Assembly (NCBI GenBank): GCA_039024435.1
Contig: JBCCQH010000057.1
Span: 1-45,468, forward strand
Length of the DNA stretch: 45,468 bases
Reading direction: 5' to 3'
DNA from: JBCCQH01 sp039024435
Lineage (GTDB): Bacteria > Bacteroidota > Bacteroidia > J057 > JADKCL01
Shown in pieces: positions 34,750 to 43,582 of this stretch. Position numbers and translations under genes: made by a program. Position 1 is the stretch's first letter, and every line of letters starts with the position of its first letter. The notes beneath the pieces were generated by a model, which saw nothing but the letters and a program-made list of their open reading frames with translations, was not told the DNA's origin and made no database searches.

Positions 34750-36507
34750 TTACCGCCAGAGCACTGCTTCCACGACGGCTTCTAAAAAATCAATGGTCAT
34801 TTTCGGGCCGGGCACGCGGGTGTAAGTGCAACCCGGCGGAAACTTCCACAACCGATTTACGCAAAACCGGCACCGGCCCTCGGCCCGCACCAAATGTCCG
34901 GTATCCGAATCATAGGCCAGGCGCCCCTCATCCAGTTCAGCCAGCAGCGCCTGCGCAATCTGCCGCGTCGGGTCGTAGTACCAGGGGGAATCGATCAGAG
35001 TGGCCCAGGCATCGTTTTTCAGCATGGTCTGGATGGGATCTTCCTCCCCCATCAGCCAAACATTGACCTTGCCGCCGGCGGGATCGGGATGGACCCGCGG
35101 CAGCACTACGGGATAGAGCGGCTGACCGCTTTCGAGAAGCTGCCCAGCTTCGGGGAATTGGGCGCAGAAGTTCTCCCATTCGTTGATCGTGCTATCACCG
35201 CCCAGGCTGACCGGAAAACGTACTTGGGGCATATAGTTCGCCGGCTCGGCAAAATCTGGCAGCACCAGGAGTCGGCACCGCAAATGGTATTCCCGCCGCG
35301 CATCCCCGCTGCCAATGTGCTCACGGATTTCCAGAAACAACTCGGCTTCGCAACAGGCTTTCATGAAATCAAAGCCATCCGCTTCGGGGACGAGCTCCTG
35401 GTCCCCGGTCAAAAATTGGGCCCGAAAAGCCTCGGGCAAATGCCGGCCCAGGCATTCCACCACCACCTCCAATGCCGAGCGCCCCACGACCATGAGCACC
35501 ACCGGCCGCGAAATCAAGAGTTGCTGCACCCAGAGGGCCCGTTCCTTGCGGCTCAAGCCCAGATGGGGAACCACCGGACTGCGGTCCTCGGCTGAATCGG
35601 TCAGGGCCGGCCCCCAGCCGGGAGTATCCAGGTCGAGCAAATCCACCTGCGATACATCTTCACCCAGCGCCAGTTGTGATCCCCGCAATTGCGTCCCCGC
35701 GAGATAAGTCAGCGTCTCCAAAATCGGGACCATGCGCTCGTGGTAGCCGGAAAGAGTGCGCTGGAGCCGGGTGGCCTTGGGCTCGGTAATCTCCAATATG
35801 CCGCCGATCACCGCTCCGGCCCCAAACTGTGGCGTGTCCGTCGGAACAATCGTCGGCATGGGCTCGAACAGCAGCGCAAAATGTTGGTCCGACGGGACCC
35901 GAAAGCTCAAATTCCGGGTGTGGTCGTCGTTGTCGTACAGGATTTTGATGTCGACGATCCGGTCGTGGGTGCCGTCGGCGGTGCCCCGACGCTCAGCCGA
36001 GAGCACCCAGCCGCTTTTTTCGGCGCGAAAAGCACTTTCCGGAGCGAGGTTTTCTTCGGTGAATCCCCGCTCGAAAACTGCTTCGTAAAAGGTCTTGTAG
36101 CGGGAATAATAGGCGTAGCGATTGAACTGCAAATTGCCGTTGGCGTCCCGAAACTGGGGATAAGCCGGACTCGTCACCCCAAAATCGGACTGCCGCGTTC
36201 CGGCGTGGGGATTGAGGCCCAAGGCCATGATCGGAGCTTTGCGGCAGCCATCCATCAATTCGGGACGCTGGGGCGCGGGCGCCTGGGCAATGCCCTCCAT
36301 CCAATCCACCGGGGGTCCGGAGTATCCCGAAGCCTCGCGCATCGCCGGGGGATAATCCTCGGTCCAGTTGTAGGCGGGGAACGGACCGGAGCGGGTCGGT
36401 GGGTGTCCGAAGTACCGGTACCAATCAGAAGCGACAATGTCTTTCAGGAGCTTGACTTCGGGCGGCAAGCCGGGTTGAGGAGGTTCTGCGGGGGGTGGAT
36501 TGTCCAT
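34750..36507 (-). CDS. Uncharacterised protein, possibly uracil-DNA-glycosylase-like fold
   Basis: 585 residues from the ATG at 36507; a TTG nine bases upstream would add three residues. No signal peptide. Two segments look like uracil-DNA-glycosylase superfamily landmarks: APIMALGLNPHAG (residues ~91-103), where the family has a G-x-NPG-type motif, and RPVVLMVVGRSALEVVVECL (~residue 340), like its PxVVLxLGxxA strand. A large mixed insert lies between them, and a C-terminal Cys cluster (CRFCVNRLWKFPPGC) may bind a metal. No family can be named with confidence. It is divergent from an Fpg/Nei-type gene, which is suggestive for a repair role but not proof. Confidence 0.6.
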   Translation of the reverse strand: MDNPPPAEPPQPGLPPEVKLLKDIVASDWYRYFGHPPTRSGPFPAYNWTEDYPPAMREASGYSGPPVDWMEGIAQAPAPQRPELMDGCRKAPIMALGLNPHAGTRQSDFGVTSPAYPQFRDANGNLQFNRYAYYSRYKTFYEAVFERGFTEENLAPESAFRAEKSGWVLSAERRGTADGTHDRIVDIKILYDNDDHTRNLSFRVPSDQHFALLFEPMPTIVPTDTPQFGAGAVIGGILEITEPKATRLQRTLSGYHERMVPILETLTYLAGTQLRGSQLALGEDVSQVDLLDLDTPGWGPALTDSAEDRSPVVPHLGLSRKERALWVQQLLISRPVVLMVVGRSALEVVVECLGRHLPEAFRAQFLTGDQELVPEADGFDFMKACCEAELFLEIREHIGSGDARREYHLRCRLLVLPDFAEPANYMPQVRFPVSLGGDSTINEWENFCAQFPEAGQLLESGQPLYPVVLPRVHPDPAGGKVNVWLMGEEDPIQTMLKNDAWATLIDSPWYYDPTRQIAQALLAELDEGRLAYDSDTGHLVRAEGRCRFCVNRLWKFPPGCTYTRVPGPKMTIDFLEAVVEAVLWR

Positions 36508-36760
36508 GCGGATCAAAAGCGTAGGTTCAAATTCAATATGCCGAAAAGTTCAGAAAAATCATACTTGCCGGCGCGAAGTCGACGAATCGCCGACGCTCCG
36601 GGCACCCACTTGGGACTTGGGCAAGTGGGGCCGGGGAGTGGGGGGATTGATCGGGGGGGAAGCCCATGGACGGCCGCTCCGATCAACCCAAAATAGCCCG
36701 GATTATTTCCGCAAAAACATCTCCCGCGCTTGTCGGTTTCCTTTGAAATACCTTTCCAAA

Positions 36761-37558
36761 ATGCCAGAATTACCCGAAGTAGAAGGGTTCCGCAAGTACA
36801 TTGTCGGGACCGCCCTGGATCAACGCATCCGCGAAGTAGAAATCGCTGACCAAAAGGTCGTCAAAGATGATCCCGGCGAATTCGTCGGTCAACTGACCGG
36901 CCGCAGTTTTACCGGTACCGACCGAGTGGGCAAATACCTGTTCCTGCTCACCGACGGTCCCCAGCACCTCATGATGCATTTTGGGATGACTGGCAGTCCC
37001 CATTATTACCAAAACGAAGAGGATGCCCCGCGTTTCGGGCGGGTGGTCTTTCACTTCGAAAACGGCTTTCGGCTGGCCTACAATTGCCCCCGAAAATTTG
37101 GGCGGCTGACCCTGACCGCGGGCGTAGCGGAATATTGCGCAGCCAAAAAAATCGGTCCGGATGCGGCCAGCATTCCCTGGGAAGACTTCCAGTCCCGGAT
37201 TGCGACCCGCAAGACACCGATCAAAGCGGCCATGATGAACCAAAGCATCCTCGCCGGCGTCGGCAACTGGATTGTAGACGAGGTGCTGTACCAGGCCCGG
37301 ATCCACCCGGAAGAGCGGGCCACCGACCTGAGCGAAGCCGACTTGCGTTTGGTCTACGACAAGATGATCTACGTGATCGGTACCGCCCTGGAACTGGAAG
37401 CGCACTACCCCGATTTCCCGGAGCACTTCATGATCCACAGCCGGTGGACGGACTCGGGCCGGCCGGACGCGCCGCGCATTGCATTGGACAAAATCAAAGT
37501 CGGGGGGCGCAGTACTTACTTTGATCCCAAGGTGCAAGTGAAGCGGGAAGCGCCGTAG
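36761..37558 (+). CDS. Fpg/Nei-type DNA glycosylase with zincless finger
   Basis: 265 residues starting exactly MPELPEVEGF, so Pro2 (nucleophile after Met removal) and Glu3 are present, with Lys58 (RVGKYL) in the expected loop. LMMHFGMTGS, the helix-two-turn-helix region (NQSILAGVGNWIVDEVLYQA) and the finger arginine (KVGGRSTYF, Arg250) are conserved. All four zinc-binding cysteines of the C-terminal finger are replaced (GRPDAPRIALD, DPKVQV), giving a zincless finger like that known from NEIL1 and some viral or plant homologues. It excises oxidised bases and nicks abasic sites in DNA. Whether 8-oxoguanine or pyrimidine lesions are preferred cannot be read from this. Confidence 0.9.
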   Translation: MPELPEVEGFRKYIVGTALDQRIREVEIADQKVVKDDPGEFVGQLTGRSFTGTDRVGKYLFLLTDGPQHLMMHFGMTGSPHYYQNEEDAPRFGRVVFHFENGFRLAYNCPRKFGRLTLTAGVAEYCAAKKIGPDAASIPWEDFQSRIATRKTPIKAAMMNQSILAGVGNWIVDEVLYQARIHPEERATDLSEADLRLVYDKMIYVIGTALELEAHYPDFPEHFMIHSRWTDSGRPDAPRIALDKIKVGGRSTYFDPKVQVKREAP

Positions 37559-37626
37559 CGTAGTCCGGCCAGGGTTTTCCCGCCGTACCGTACCGAGACG
37601 TTACTTGGGGCGATCAATGGGGCGGA

Positions 37627-38265
37627 TCAACGCCGCTTGCCCGCACTGTTGAGGTCTTCGAGTAGGATCTGGAAGACAAGATTGGCGTACGGGGGAATGT
37701 CACCCGAGGCTTTTTCCCCGTAGGCCATTTCCCAGGGAACGTAAAAATAGCCCGAGTCCCCGACCCGCAGGGTACTCACCGCCCGGTCAAATCCCGGGAT
37801 CACTTCCCCCGCCTCGTGGACGAAGCGAAAGGCTTTTTTGGCCTTGAGGTTGCTGGAAAATATGGTGCCGTCCTGCAGATAGCCCTCGTACCGGATGTAC
37901 ACTTTGTCTCCGGAGAGCGGTTGCGGCTCATGATCGCTCTGCATTCCGGGCAGGATGACCATTCCGAAACCATCTGCATCAAACACAAAATCCAACTCGG
38001 GCAGTTCCTTCCGCTTGCGGTCCGGCAACAGGCGCTCGTCGTCCATGAGTTCACCGTCCTCGGTCCAGGTCCGGTAACTCAGCAACTCACCGGATTCGTC
38101 ATACACGGCTTCCGCCACCTTGCGGCCATTTTCATTGTACCAATGCTGCGGCCCCAGATAGCGGTTCTCCTCAATTGCGCCTTCGTGCAGGCGCTTGGGG
38201 GCTTCGGTTTGGGCGCGGCCTAGGATTGGCCACAACAGCAACAGGAAATAGGGCAAAGCTTTCAT
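37627..38265 (-). CDS. Exported FKBP-type peptidyl-prolyl isomerase
   Basis: 212 residues from the ATG at 38265, opening a signal peptide (MKALPYFLLLLWPILGRAQ). Residues ~30-80 hold MORN/antitoxin-like YxxNGxK repeats (WYNENGRKVAEAVYDESGEL). The last ~115 residues form an FKBP domain: VYIRYEGYLQDGTIFSSN, GEVIPGFDRAVSTLRVGDSG, YVPWEMAYGEKASGDIPPYA and LVFQILLEDL. It should catalyse proline isomerisation during folding of exported proteins in the periplasm. It lies upstream of, and in the same direction as, no other gene; glnS ends about 75 bp before its start. Confidence 0.88.
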   Translation of the reverse strand: MKALPYFLLLLWPILGRAQTEAPKRLHEGAIEENRYLGPQHWYNENGRKVAEAVYDESGELLSYRTWTEDGELMDDERLLPDRKRKELPELDFVFDADGFGMVILPGMQSDHEPQPLSGDKVYIRYEGYLQDGTIFSSNLKAKKAFRFVHEAGEVIPGFDRAVSTLRVGDSGYFYVPWEMAYGEKASGDIPPYANLVFQILLEDLNSAGKRR

Positions 38266-38340
38266 GGCAACAAGATTGGCGTTCGTGCGTTGACAAGTTC
38301 GATTCTGCTCGCAAATCACCGGCCAAAGTCGGTCGGTGGA

Positions 38341-40020
38341 TCATTTTCCCTTCTTCTTCCAGGAATCGCGCAGGCCGACCGTTCGGTTGAATACGAGCTT
38401 GCCTTCCGCGGTATCGGGATCGACCACGTAGTATCCCTTGCGCATGAATTGCACCCGGTCTCCGACTTGCAGGCGTTTCAGACTGGGCTCGGCCTTTGCG
38501 GTGATCACGCGGAGCGAATCGGGATTCAGGTAGTCGAGGAAGGTTTTGTCCTCCGCTTTGCCGGCTTCCCCGTCGGGATCCTCCACGGTAAACAGGCGGT
38601 CGTACTCGCGGACCTCCACGTCGAGGGCGTGCTCGGCGCTGACCCAGTGGATCGTACCTTTGATCTTGCGGCCGCTGGTGTCGGCGCCGCTGCGGGTCGC
38701 GGGATCGTAGGTGCAGTGCAACTCGACCACTTTCCCGGATTCGTCTTTGATGAAATCCTCGCACTTGATGGCGTAGGCGCCTTTGCAGCGCACTTCCCGC
38801 CCGGGCGCCAAGCGGAAAAATTTCCGGGGGGCATCTTCCAGGAAATCGGCCCGCTCGATGTAGAGGACCCGGCTGAAGGGCATTTTGCGGCTCCCCCGCT
38901 CGGGCAATTCGGGGTTGTTCTCCACTTCCATTTCCTCGACTTTGTCGGCGTCCCAGTTGGTAATGACCACTTTGAGCGGGTCGAGGACGGTCATCACCCG
39001 GTCGGAGCTCTTGTTGAGTTCGTTGCGGATGACACTTTCCAGCAGCGACATGTCGTGGACGGAATTGGTGGTGGTCACCCCGGCCTTGATCACAAATTCG
39101 CGGATCGCGGAGGCGGTGTAGCCCCGGCGGCGGAACCCGCGCAAGGTCGGCATACGGGGATCGTCCCAGCCATTTACGTACCCTCCCTCGATGAGCTGGA
39201 CAAATTTCCGCTTGCTCATTACGGTGTAGTTCAGGTTCAGCCGAGCAAATTCGTACTGGTGGGAGGGGAAAATGCCCAACTGCTCGATGAACCAGTCGTA
39301 GAGCGGGCGGTGGACCACAAATTCCAGGGAACACAGCGAGTGGGTGACGTTTTCAATGGAATCGCTCTGGCCGTGGGCCCAATCGTAGGTCGGGTAGATG
39401 TGCCACTTGTCTCCGGTGCGGTGGTGGTGGGCGTGCAGGATCCGGTACATGATCGGGTCGCGCAGGTGCATGTTGGGCGATGCCATATCGATTTTGGCCC
39501 GGACGACGTGGGTGCCTTCATCGAATTCGCCCGCCCGCATCCGGGCAAACAGGTCCAGATTTTCTTCAACGGAGCGGTTGCGGTAAGGGCTTTCGGTTCC
39601 GGGACGGGTCGGGACGCCGCGCTGGGCGCGAATTTCTTCCTGGGTGCTGTCGTCCACGTAGGCTTTGCCGGCACGGATGAGTTGCACCGCCCACTCGTAC
39701 AATTGCTCAAAGTAATCGGAAGCAAAGTGTTCCTCGTCCCACTGGAAGCCGAGCCACTGGATGTCTTCGCGCATGCCTTCGACAAAGGAGGTGTCCTCCT
39801 TGACGGGGTTGGTGTCGTCGAAGCGCAGGTTGCATTTTCCCCCGTACTTTTTGGCCAGTTCAAAGTTCACGGTGATGGCTTTGGCGTGGCCGATGTGGAG
39901 GTAACCGTTGGGTTCCGGGGGGAAGCGCGTCTGGATGTCGGTGATTTTTCCGGCTTCCAGATCTTTGACGATGATCTCCTCGATGAAATTGAGGGATGCT
40001 TTGGCTTCCGTATCGCTCAT
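38341..40020 (-). CDS. glnS: Glutaminyl-tRNA synthetase
   Basis: 559 residues, normal for bacterial GlnRS. It charges tRNA-Gln with glutamine in the cytoplasm. HIGH is at residues 42-45 (GYLHIGHAKA) and the KMSKS-type motif is VMSKRK. Typical GlnRS segments FPPEPNGYLHIGHAK, LRFDDTNP, IYPTYDWAHGQSDSIENVTH and the two beta-barrel anticodon-binding domain motifs (ERADFLEDAPRKFFRL, KGTIHWVSAEHALDVEVREY) separate it from GluRS. The presence of GlnRS implies a direct route to Gln-tRNA here. Confidence 0.96.
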   Translation of the reverse strand: MSDTEAKASLNFIEEIIVKDLEAGKITDIQTRFPPEPNGYLHIGHAKAITVNFELAKKYGGKCNLRFDDTNPVKEDTSFVEGMREDIQWLGFQWDEEHFASDYFEQLYEWAVQLIRAGKAYVDDSTQEEIRAQRGVPTRPGTESPYRNRSVEENLDLFARMRAGEFDEGTHVVRAKIDMASPNMHLRDPIMYRILHAHHHRTGDKWHIYPTYDWAHGQSDSIENVTHSLCSLEFVVHRPLYDWFIEQLGIFPSHQYEFARLNLNYTVMSKRKFVQLIEGGYVNGWDDPRMPTLRGFRRRGYTASAIREFVIKAGVTTTNSVHDMSLLESVIRNELNKSSDRVMTVLDPLKVVITNWDADKVEEMEVENNPELPERGSRKMPFSRVLYIERADFLEDAPRKFFRLAPGREVRCKGAYAIKCEDFIKDESGKVVELHCTYDPATRSGADTSGRKIKGTIHWVSAEHALDVEVREYDRLFTVEDPDGEAGKAEDKTFLDYLNPDSLRVITAKAEPSLKRLQVGDRVQFMRKGYYVVDPDTAEGKLVFNRTVGLRDSWKKKGK

Positions 40021-40111
40021 GGTATTTGTATTTTAACTGTGGTTTATCGCGCAGCAAAGATAGGCATTGCCCGCAAATGTCCCGGGTGATTTTGGGGATT
40101 GGTGCGCTGGC

Positions 40112-40143
40112 ATTGCATCTTCGGCGGAAGTCGCTTATATTCG
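40112..40143 (+). promoter_or_regulatory. Candidate Bacteroidota promoter for the toxin-like locus
   Basis: ATTG (40112-40115), 20-base spacer, then TATATTCG (40136-40143), one mismatch from the TAnnTTTG -7 consensus. It lies 61 bases before the start codon at 40205. Pattern match only. Confidence 0.35.
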
Positions 40144-40204
40144 ATTTGACAAACAATCTTGCCGAACGAGAATTGAATACCCATTTTTAACAAATAACCA
40201 CAAT

Positions 40205-41920
40205 ATGGATTTTGACGGAAGCAATCCTTGGGACGTGGGCGGTGAAATGCACCGGCGGCTCCCCTGGGTGCAGGAAAGCATGAACTATGGCTGGAATACG
40301 GGCAATGACTTTTTCCAGCCCAAATCAAAGGAACAATTGCGCCGCGAGGCATTCCTGCAACTGGCGGTCTTGGCCGCAGTCGTGGTAGCGCCGGCGGTGC
40401 TCGGTGCGGCGAAGGCGGCGGGGGTGAAGCTGGGATTGGGGAAAGCCAGCGGAACGGCGACCGGCGCGGAAGCACCAAGAGCAGCCCTCAATCAAGGAAG
40501 CCTACCCCCGGGCGCGGCGCCGGGCGCGCTGAACAAGCTGACCGCGCTGGGAAAGGCGGGCCTGCAGATGGCCGGGGAGTTATTGCAGCCTTTTGCCGAT
40601 CCACAACGCGGACTGGCGCTACAAGCAGCGGCGGAGTTGGGAGTGGAAGCGTTGCAGCGGAAATTGGCGGAAGAGGAGTTGCGCCCGCCGGAGCAGCCGG
40701 GACGATCAGAGGCGCTCGCGGCGGGTGCGGAGAAGCTGTTGGAGCGGGTGGTGGACAAACTGGACGGAAGGGCGGACTTTCGGCGTCTTGGGGACCGGGT
40801 CGTGCGGGAATTTGAGCGCGGGCGCGGGGATCGCGCGATGGCGCGGTTGCGGCAGCATCTCCGGGTGCGGCAGGCGCTGGTGCCGATGGTGCTGGAGGCG
40901 TTGGAAGAGCTGGGAATGGAGACGGTTTGGGAGGGGAGGCAATCAAACGTATTGGGAACAAATCCAACTTCACGATTCGAAATCAATGCTCAAAAAGTGA
41001 ATACCAGTGAAGTTCTTGCCGATGGAACCAGAGTTACCTTCGTAAGCGGAAAATCCGAGGACATAGAACTGTACCAGGAAATGTATGAAGAATCCGGAGT
41101 ACTGAATTTTGATGACAAAATTCAGATTCAAACCTATTTTTCAAGTGTTTATGGTGTGGAACCATTCGGTTGGGCGCCAAGAAACGAATTTCGAAATGAA
41201 GAAAACCGCAGACGCGTAATCGATGCATTTGAAAACGCAGCTCAACAAAATGGCACACCACCTTCATTTTTGTATACGATTGCATGTGGAGAGGGGCTTT
41301 TGTTCTATTACAATAAGGAAGAGTTTGATCAAGCTGAAGAACAAAACCCCGGCATAACGTTCAAACTTTCAGTTGATTCATTTTTTGCGTTGGGGCTGGA
41401 CTTCTTCGGAGACAACGTCGCCAGATACAAGAAGAACGGTACTCTGCCGAGAAATTTTCGATCAGGAGGGACAAAATCTGTCCCTCGGAACCGCCTTTTT
41501 CTGAGTACAGATTTCCCCGCGGGTACACACTATTTTGACCTGAGGAACCCAGATGGTTCTCCCAGACAACGAAATGAATCAGGCGGTGTGGTGGAAATTT
41601 ATCCGGTGATGTTCAGAGATATAGAGTCCGCTGCCATGGGAGCTTCAGCGGTGTATGCAACGGCATACCTAGAAGCACAGCGCAAGGCAACCGACCTAAA
41701 ATGGGGGAGCCTCACTGAAAACCAACAAGTATTTTATTCGTACTTTGGTGTCCAACATCCTTACAAGAGCCTTGACCATTATGGAAATGCCTCGGCAAAC
41801 TTTCTGGATGGAAGCGTTCGGTATCGCAAAGTCAAAGGGTCGCCCCACGTTCCCTCAAAAGCATACCTGCGCTGGGTGACTTGGCGTTATATCAAAATAA
41901 GTGGTTATTTCAGTCGATGA
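40205..41920 (+). CDS. Composite polymorphic-toxin-like protein with lysozyme-like C-terminus
   Basis: 571 residues from the ATG at 40205 (MDFDGSNPWDVGG); upstream in-frame codons are non-coding-like. No signal peptide; one hydrophobic stretch (AVLAAVVVAPAVLGAAKAAG, ~residues 58-77). Residues 1-~248 are Ala/Leu/Arg/Glu-rich and G-rich in DNA. From ~40945 the DNA abruptly becomes AT-richer and the protein changes character. The C-terminal half has PPSFLYTIACGEGLLFYYN with a candidate catalytic Glu, FFALGLDFFGDNVARYKKNG and a final RWVTWRYIKISGYF, a pattern I associate with lysozyme-like effector domains of contractile-injection-type proteins; this assignment is from memory, not alignment. Its stop overlaps the next start (ATGA), as in toxin-immunity pairs. 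Confidence 0.72.
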   Translation: MDFDGSNPWDVGGEMHRRLPWVQESMNYGWNTGNDFFQPKSKEQLRREAFLQLAVLAAVVVAPAVLGAAKAAGVKLGLGKASGTATGAEAPRAALNQGSLPPGAAPGALNKLTALGKAGLQMAGELLQPFADPQRGLALQAAAELGVEALQRKLAEEELRPPEQPGRSEALAAGAEKLLERVVDKLDGRADFRRLGDRVVREFERGRGDRAMARLRQHLRVRQALVPMVLEALEELGMETVWEGRQSNVLGTNPTSRFEINAQKVNTSEVLADGTRVTFVSGKSEDIELYQEMYEESGVLNFDDKIQIQTYFSSVYGVEPFGWAPRNEFRNEENRRRVIDAFENAAQQNGTPPSFLYTIACGEGLLFYYNKEEFDQAEEQNPGITFKLSVDSFFALGLDFFGDNVARYKKNGTLPRNFRSGGTKSVPRNRLFLSTDFPAGTHYFDLRNPDGSPRQRNESGGVVEIYPVMFRDIESAAMGASAVYATAYLEAQRKATDLKWGSLTENQQVFYSYFGVQHPYKSLDHYGNASANFLDGSVRYRKVKGSPHVPSKAYLRWVTWRYIKISGYFSR

Positions 41921-42564
41921 AAATGGCTTGGCATAGCGTTGTACTGTTGATGCTCCTGACGGCGGGCAAAACCGTCATCGGTCAGCAGATCGTCACCCAA
42001 GCCACGCCGGACGAAAAGGTTGCGGTGAAGACCACCCTTGACCGCCAGGATAAGGTGAATAAAATCGTCGTGCAAGCAAATGGTACTCACGTCAGCTTCC
42101 TTCCTCAAGCGCTCCCCCCAGACCTGGACTGCAAGGTTATCGAAGAACTGGTAAGTGAATGCATCGTCCTTGAATTGCCGGTCATCACCAACCTCGCAAA
42201 GCTGAGCGATGACATCGCAGTCATGCGTGGCATACTGGATGCCGGACCGTTACCGGTCAAGCACTTGATTTTCTTTGATCTGAACCGATCCAAGGTTGTA
42301 TCCTGGCTGGCTTATTTTACTGATCGATCACCGGAGGCTTCCCGATTCATGTTCGATCCGAGAGAGCGCAGGCTTGTTCTCCACCGGCGAAAAAACAAGA
42401 TCGTCGGAAACTCAGTGTACCGCATTGACCGGGAAAAGGCGACCTTTGCGCGACTTGCTCCGACCAACGGGCGAATGCTGGATGTTTCTCTGGGCGACGT
42501 TGAAGAAATATCTCCCACTCGGATCGATACCGAATTCTTTATTTTTTCCCTCCCGCAAGAGTAA
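41917..42564 (+). CDS. Exported small protein, putative immunity protein 1
   Basis: 215 residues, start ATG overlapping the toxin-like gene's TGA by four bases, which suggests translational coupling. Signal peptide MKMAWHSVVLLMLLTAGKTV(IGQ). The mature part has no recognised domain; Cys residues are at CKVIEELVSECIVLELPVI, and the C-terminus is beta-rich (VYRIDREKATFARL, DTEFFIFSLPQE). A periplasmic location fits neutralisation of a peptidoglycan-targeting toxin. No homology to a named immunity family is recognised. Confidence 0.6.
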   Translation: MKMAWHSVVLLMLLTAGKTVIGQQIVTQATPDEKVAVKTTLDRQDKVNKIVVQANGTHVSFLPQALPPDLDCKVIEELVSECIVLELPVITNLAKLSDDIAVMRGILDAGPLPVKHLIFFDLNRSKVVSWLAYFTDRSPEASRFMFDPRERRLVLHRRKNKIVGNSVYRIDREKATFARLAPTNGRMLDVSLGDVEEISPTRIDTEFFIFSLPQE

Positions 42565-42574
42565 ACGAATCTTT

Positions 42575-42856
42575 CTCAGCAAGATATCGTCCAGAAAACC
42601 TAAATTTTGCCAGCATGCAAGCCCTTTTACAAAAAGCAAGGAATGGGAAATCCTCCCAGGCAGCGTACATCCGTACCTTTCGGATGGAGAATTAATCGTT
42701 TATCAAACCGTGGACCTCAAGAACAATGACAAAAAGACTCTCCGACGCAATGCCGCGCTTTCCGACATCAAGAACACCGCCCAGGCAATTGTGTTGGGCA
42801 ATGCTCGCTTCCAGAAATTCTATGAAGATCAATGGCAAAACAACTATGGATACTGA
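42575..42856 (+). pseudogene. Orphan start-less toxin-tail fragment 1
   Basis: An open frame without start codon runs from just after the first exported gene and encodes EWEILPGSVHPYLSDGELIV, then RRNAALSDIKNTAQAIVLGN and FQKFYEDQWQNNYGY before TGA. Its last ~40 residues align with the fragment ending at 43582 (RN..L..I...A..IV..N..F..FY..QW.NNYGY). The stop overlaps the ATG of the next gene by 11 bases. It is interpreted as the C-terminal remnant of a displaced toxin. Confidence 0.6.
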
Positions 42857-43352
42857 CCTTCGTCGCTACGCGTTCCCGAAGTACATCCGTTTCTACGGAT
42901 TGGTGGTATTGATTGGTCTATTCTGGGGAAATCTACCGGCCCAAAACACCGATCTGGATTCACTGGTCGGGCAGTGGTTCGTTCAAGATCTTCTGGAAGA
43001 ATCTACCCCGGGTTTCGCTTCGATCACGGTCCGATACGAAATCAAGGACTTTGGCAAAATGTTTATCGTTGACCCCGGACTGGTCTTGTCCGATTGTGAC
43101 TTACCAAGTAGCCTTTGCATTTCGACAATGGAGCAGGTCTGCAAAGAAGTGTCGCGCGACAAGAGCCGTGTCATATTGCAGGTATTTGCCTTCGACTTTT
43201 TCCAAAGTGGGGATAAGGTAGGCGTCAGGGTTCCCTTTCTCCTCCGGGAGGTACGAAAAAAGAGAGGAAAGTGTCACCTTTCCCCTTTACAACGTCCGAT
43301 GGTTACCGAGGAAAGCACACAAAAGCGCTTTGAATACGAAATTGGGGATTGA
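42846..43352 (+). CDS. Exported small protein, putative immunity protein 2
   Basis: 168 residues from the ATG at 42846 (MDTDLRRYAFPKYIRFYG), placed inside the last codons of the preceding fragment. It has a signal-like hydrophobic segment LVVLIGLFWGNLPAQ. The body is beta-rich with several Cys (LSDCDLPSSLCISTMEQVC) and a polar C-terminus. No family is recognised. Its first three residues (MDT) and the junction are shared with the protein starting at 43572, but the rest is different, as expected for immunity proteins of different specificity. Confidence 0.6.
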   Translation: MDTDLRRYAFPKYIRFYGLVVLIGLFWGNLPAQNTDLDSLVGQWFVQDLLEESTPGFASITVRYEIKDFGKMFIVDPGLVLSDCDLPSSLCISTMEQVCKEVSRDKSRVILQVFAFDFFQSGDKVGVRVPFLLREVRKKRGKCHLSPLQRPMVTEESTQKRFEYEIGD

Positions 43353-43399
43353 GCGGCAGTCAGAATTGAATCCTGTATTTTTCCCGGGAACTTTCGCGG

Positions 43400-43582
43400 T
43401 AGTCGAGCACTGCAGTTTGGGTTACGCCGAGTAAAACAGATCTCTCAGCTACAAGCAATCGGGCCAGAAAAAGGAACATATTGCTTCAGGAGATCAACCA
43501 GGCTGCCGACGAAATTGTGCGAAAAAATAGAGATTTCGTTGAGTTTTACCGCCGACAATGGGATAACAACTATGGATACTGA
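43400..43582 (+). pseudogene. Orphan toxin-tail fragment 2
   Basis: After a TAG at 43400 in the same frame, an open stretch without start codon encodes RKRNILLQEINQAADEIVRK and FVEFYRRQWDNNYGY before TGA. It is homologous to the tail ending at 42856. Upstream similarity is broken by stops, so this copy is more degraded. The stop again overlaps the next ATG by 11 bases. Confidence 0.6.

Noticed and set aside
38290..40089. 599-codon plus-strand frame
   Set aside because: Exact antisense of glnS; composition typical of a mirror frame.
40067..40204. N-terminal extension of the toxin-like frame
   Set aside because: It overlaps the divergent promoter region of glnS and has non-coding composition; the MDFDG start at 40205 is better.
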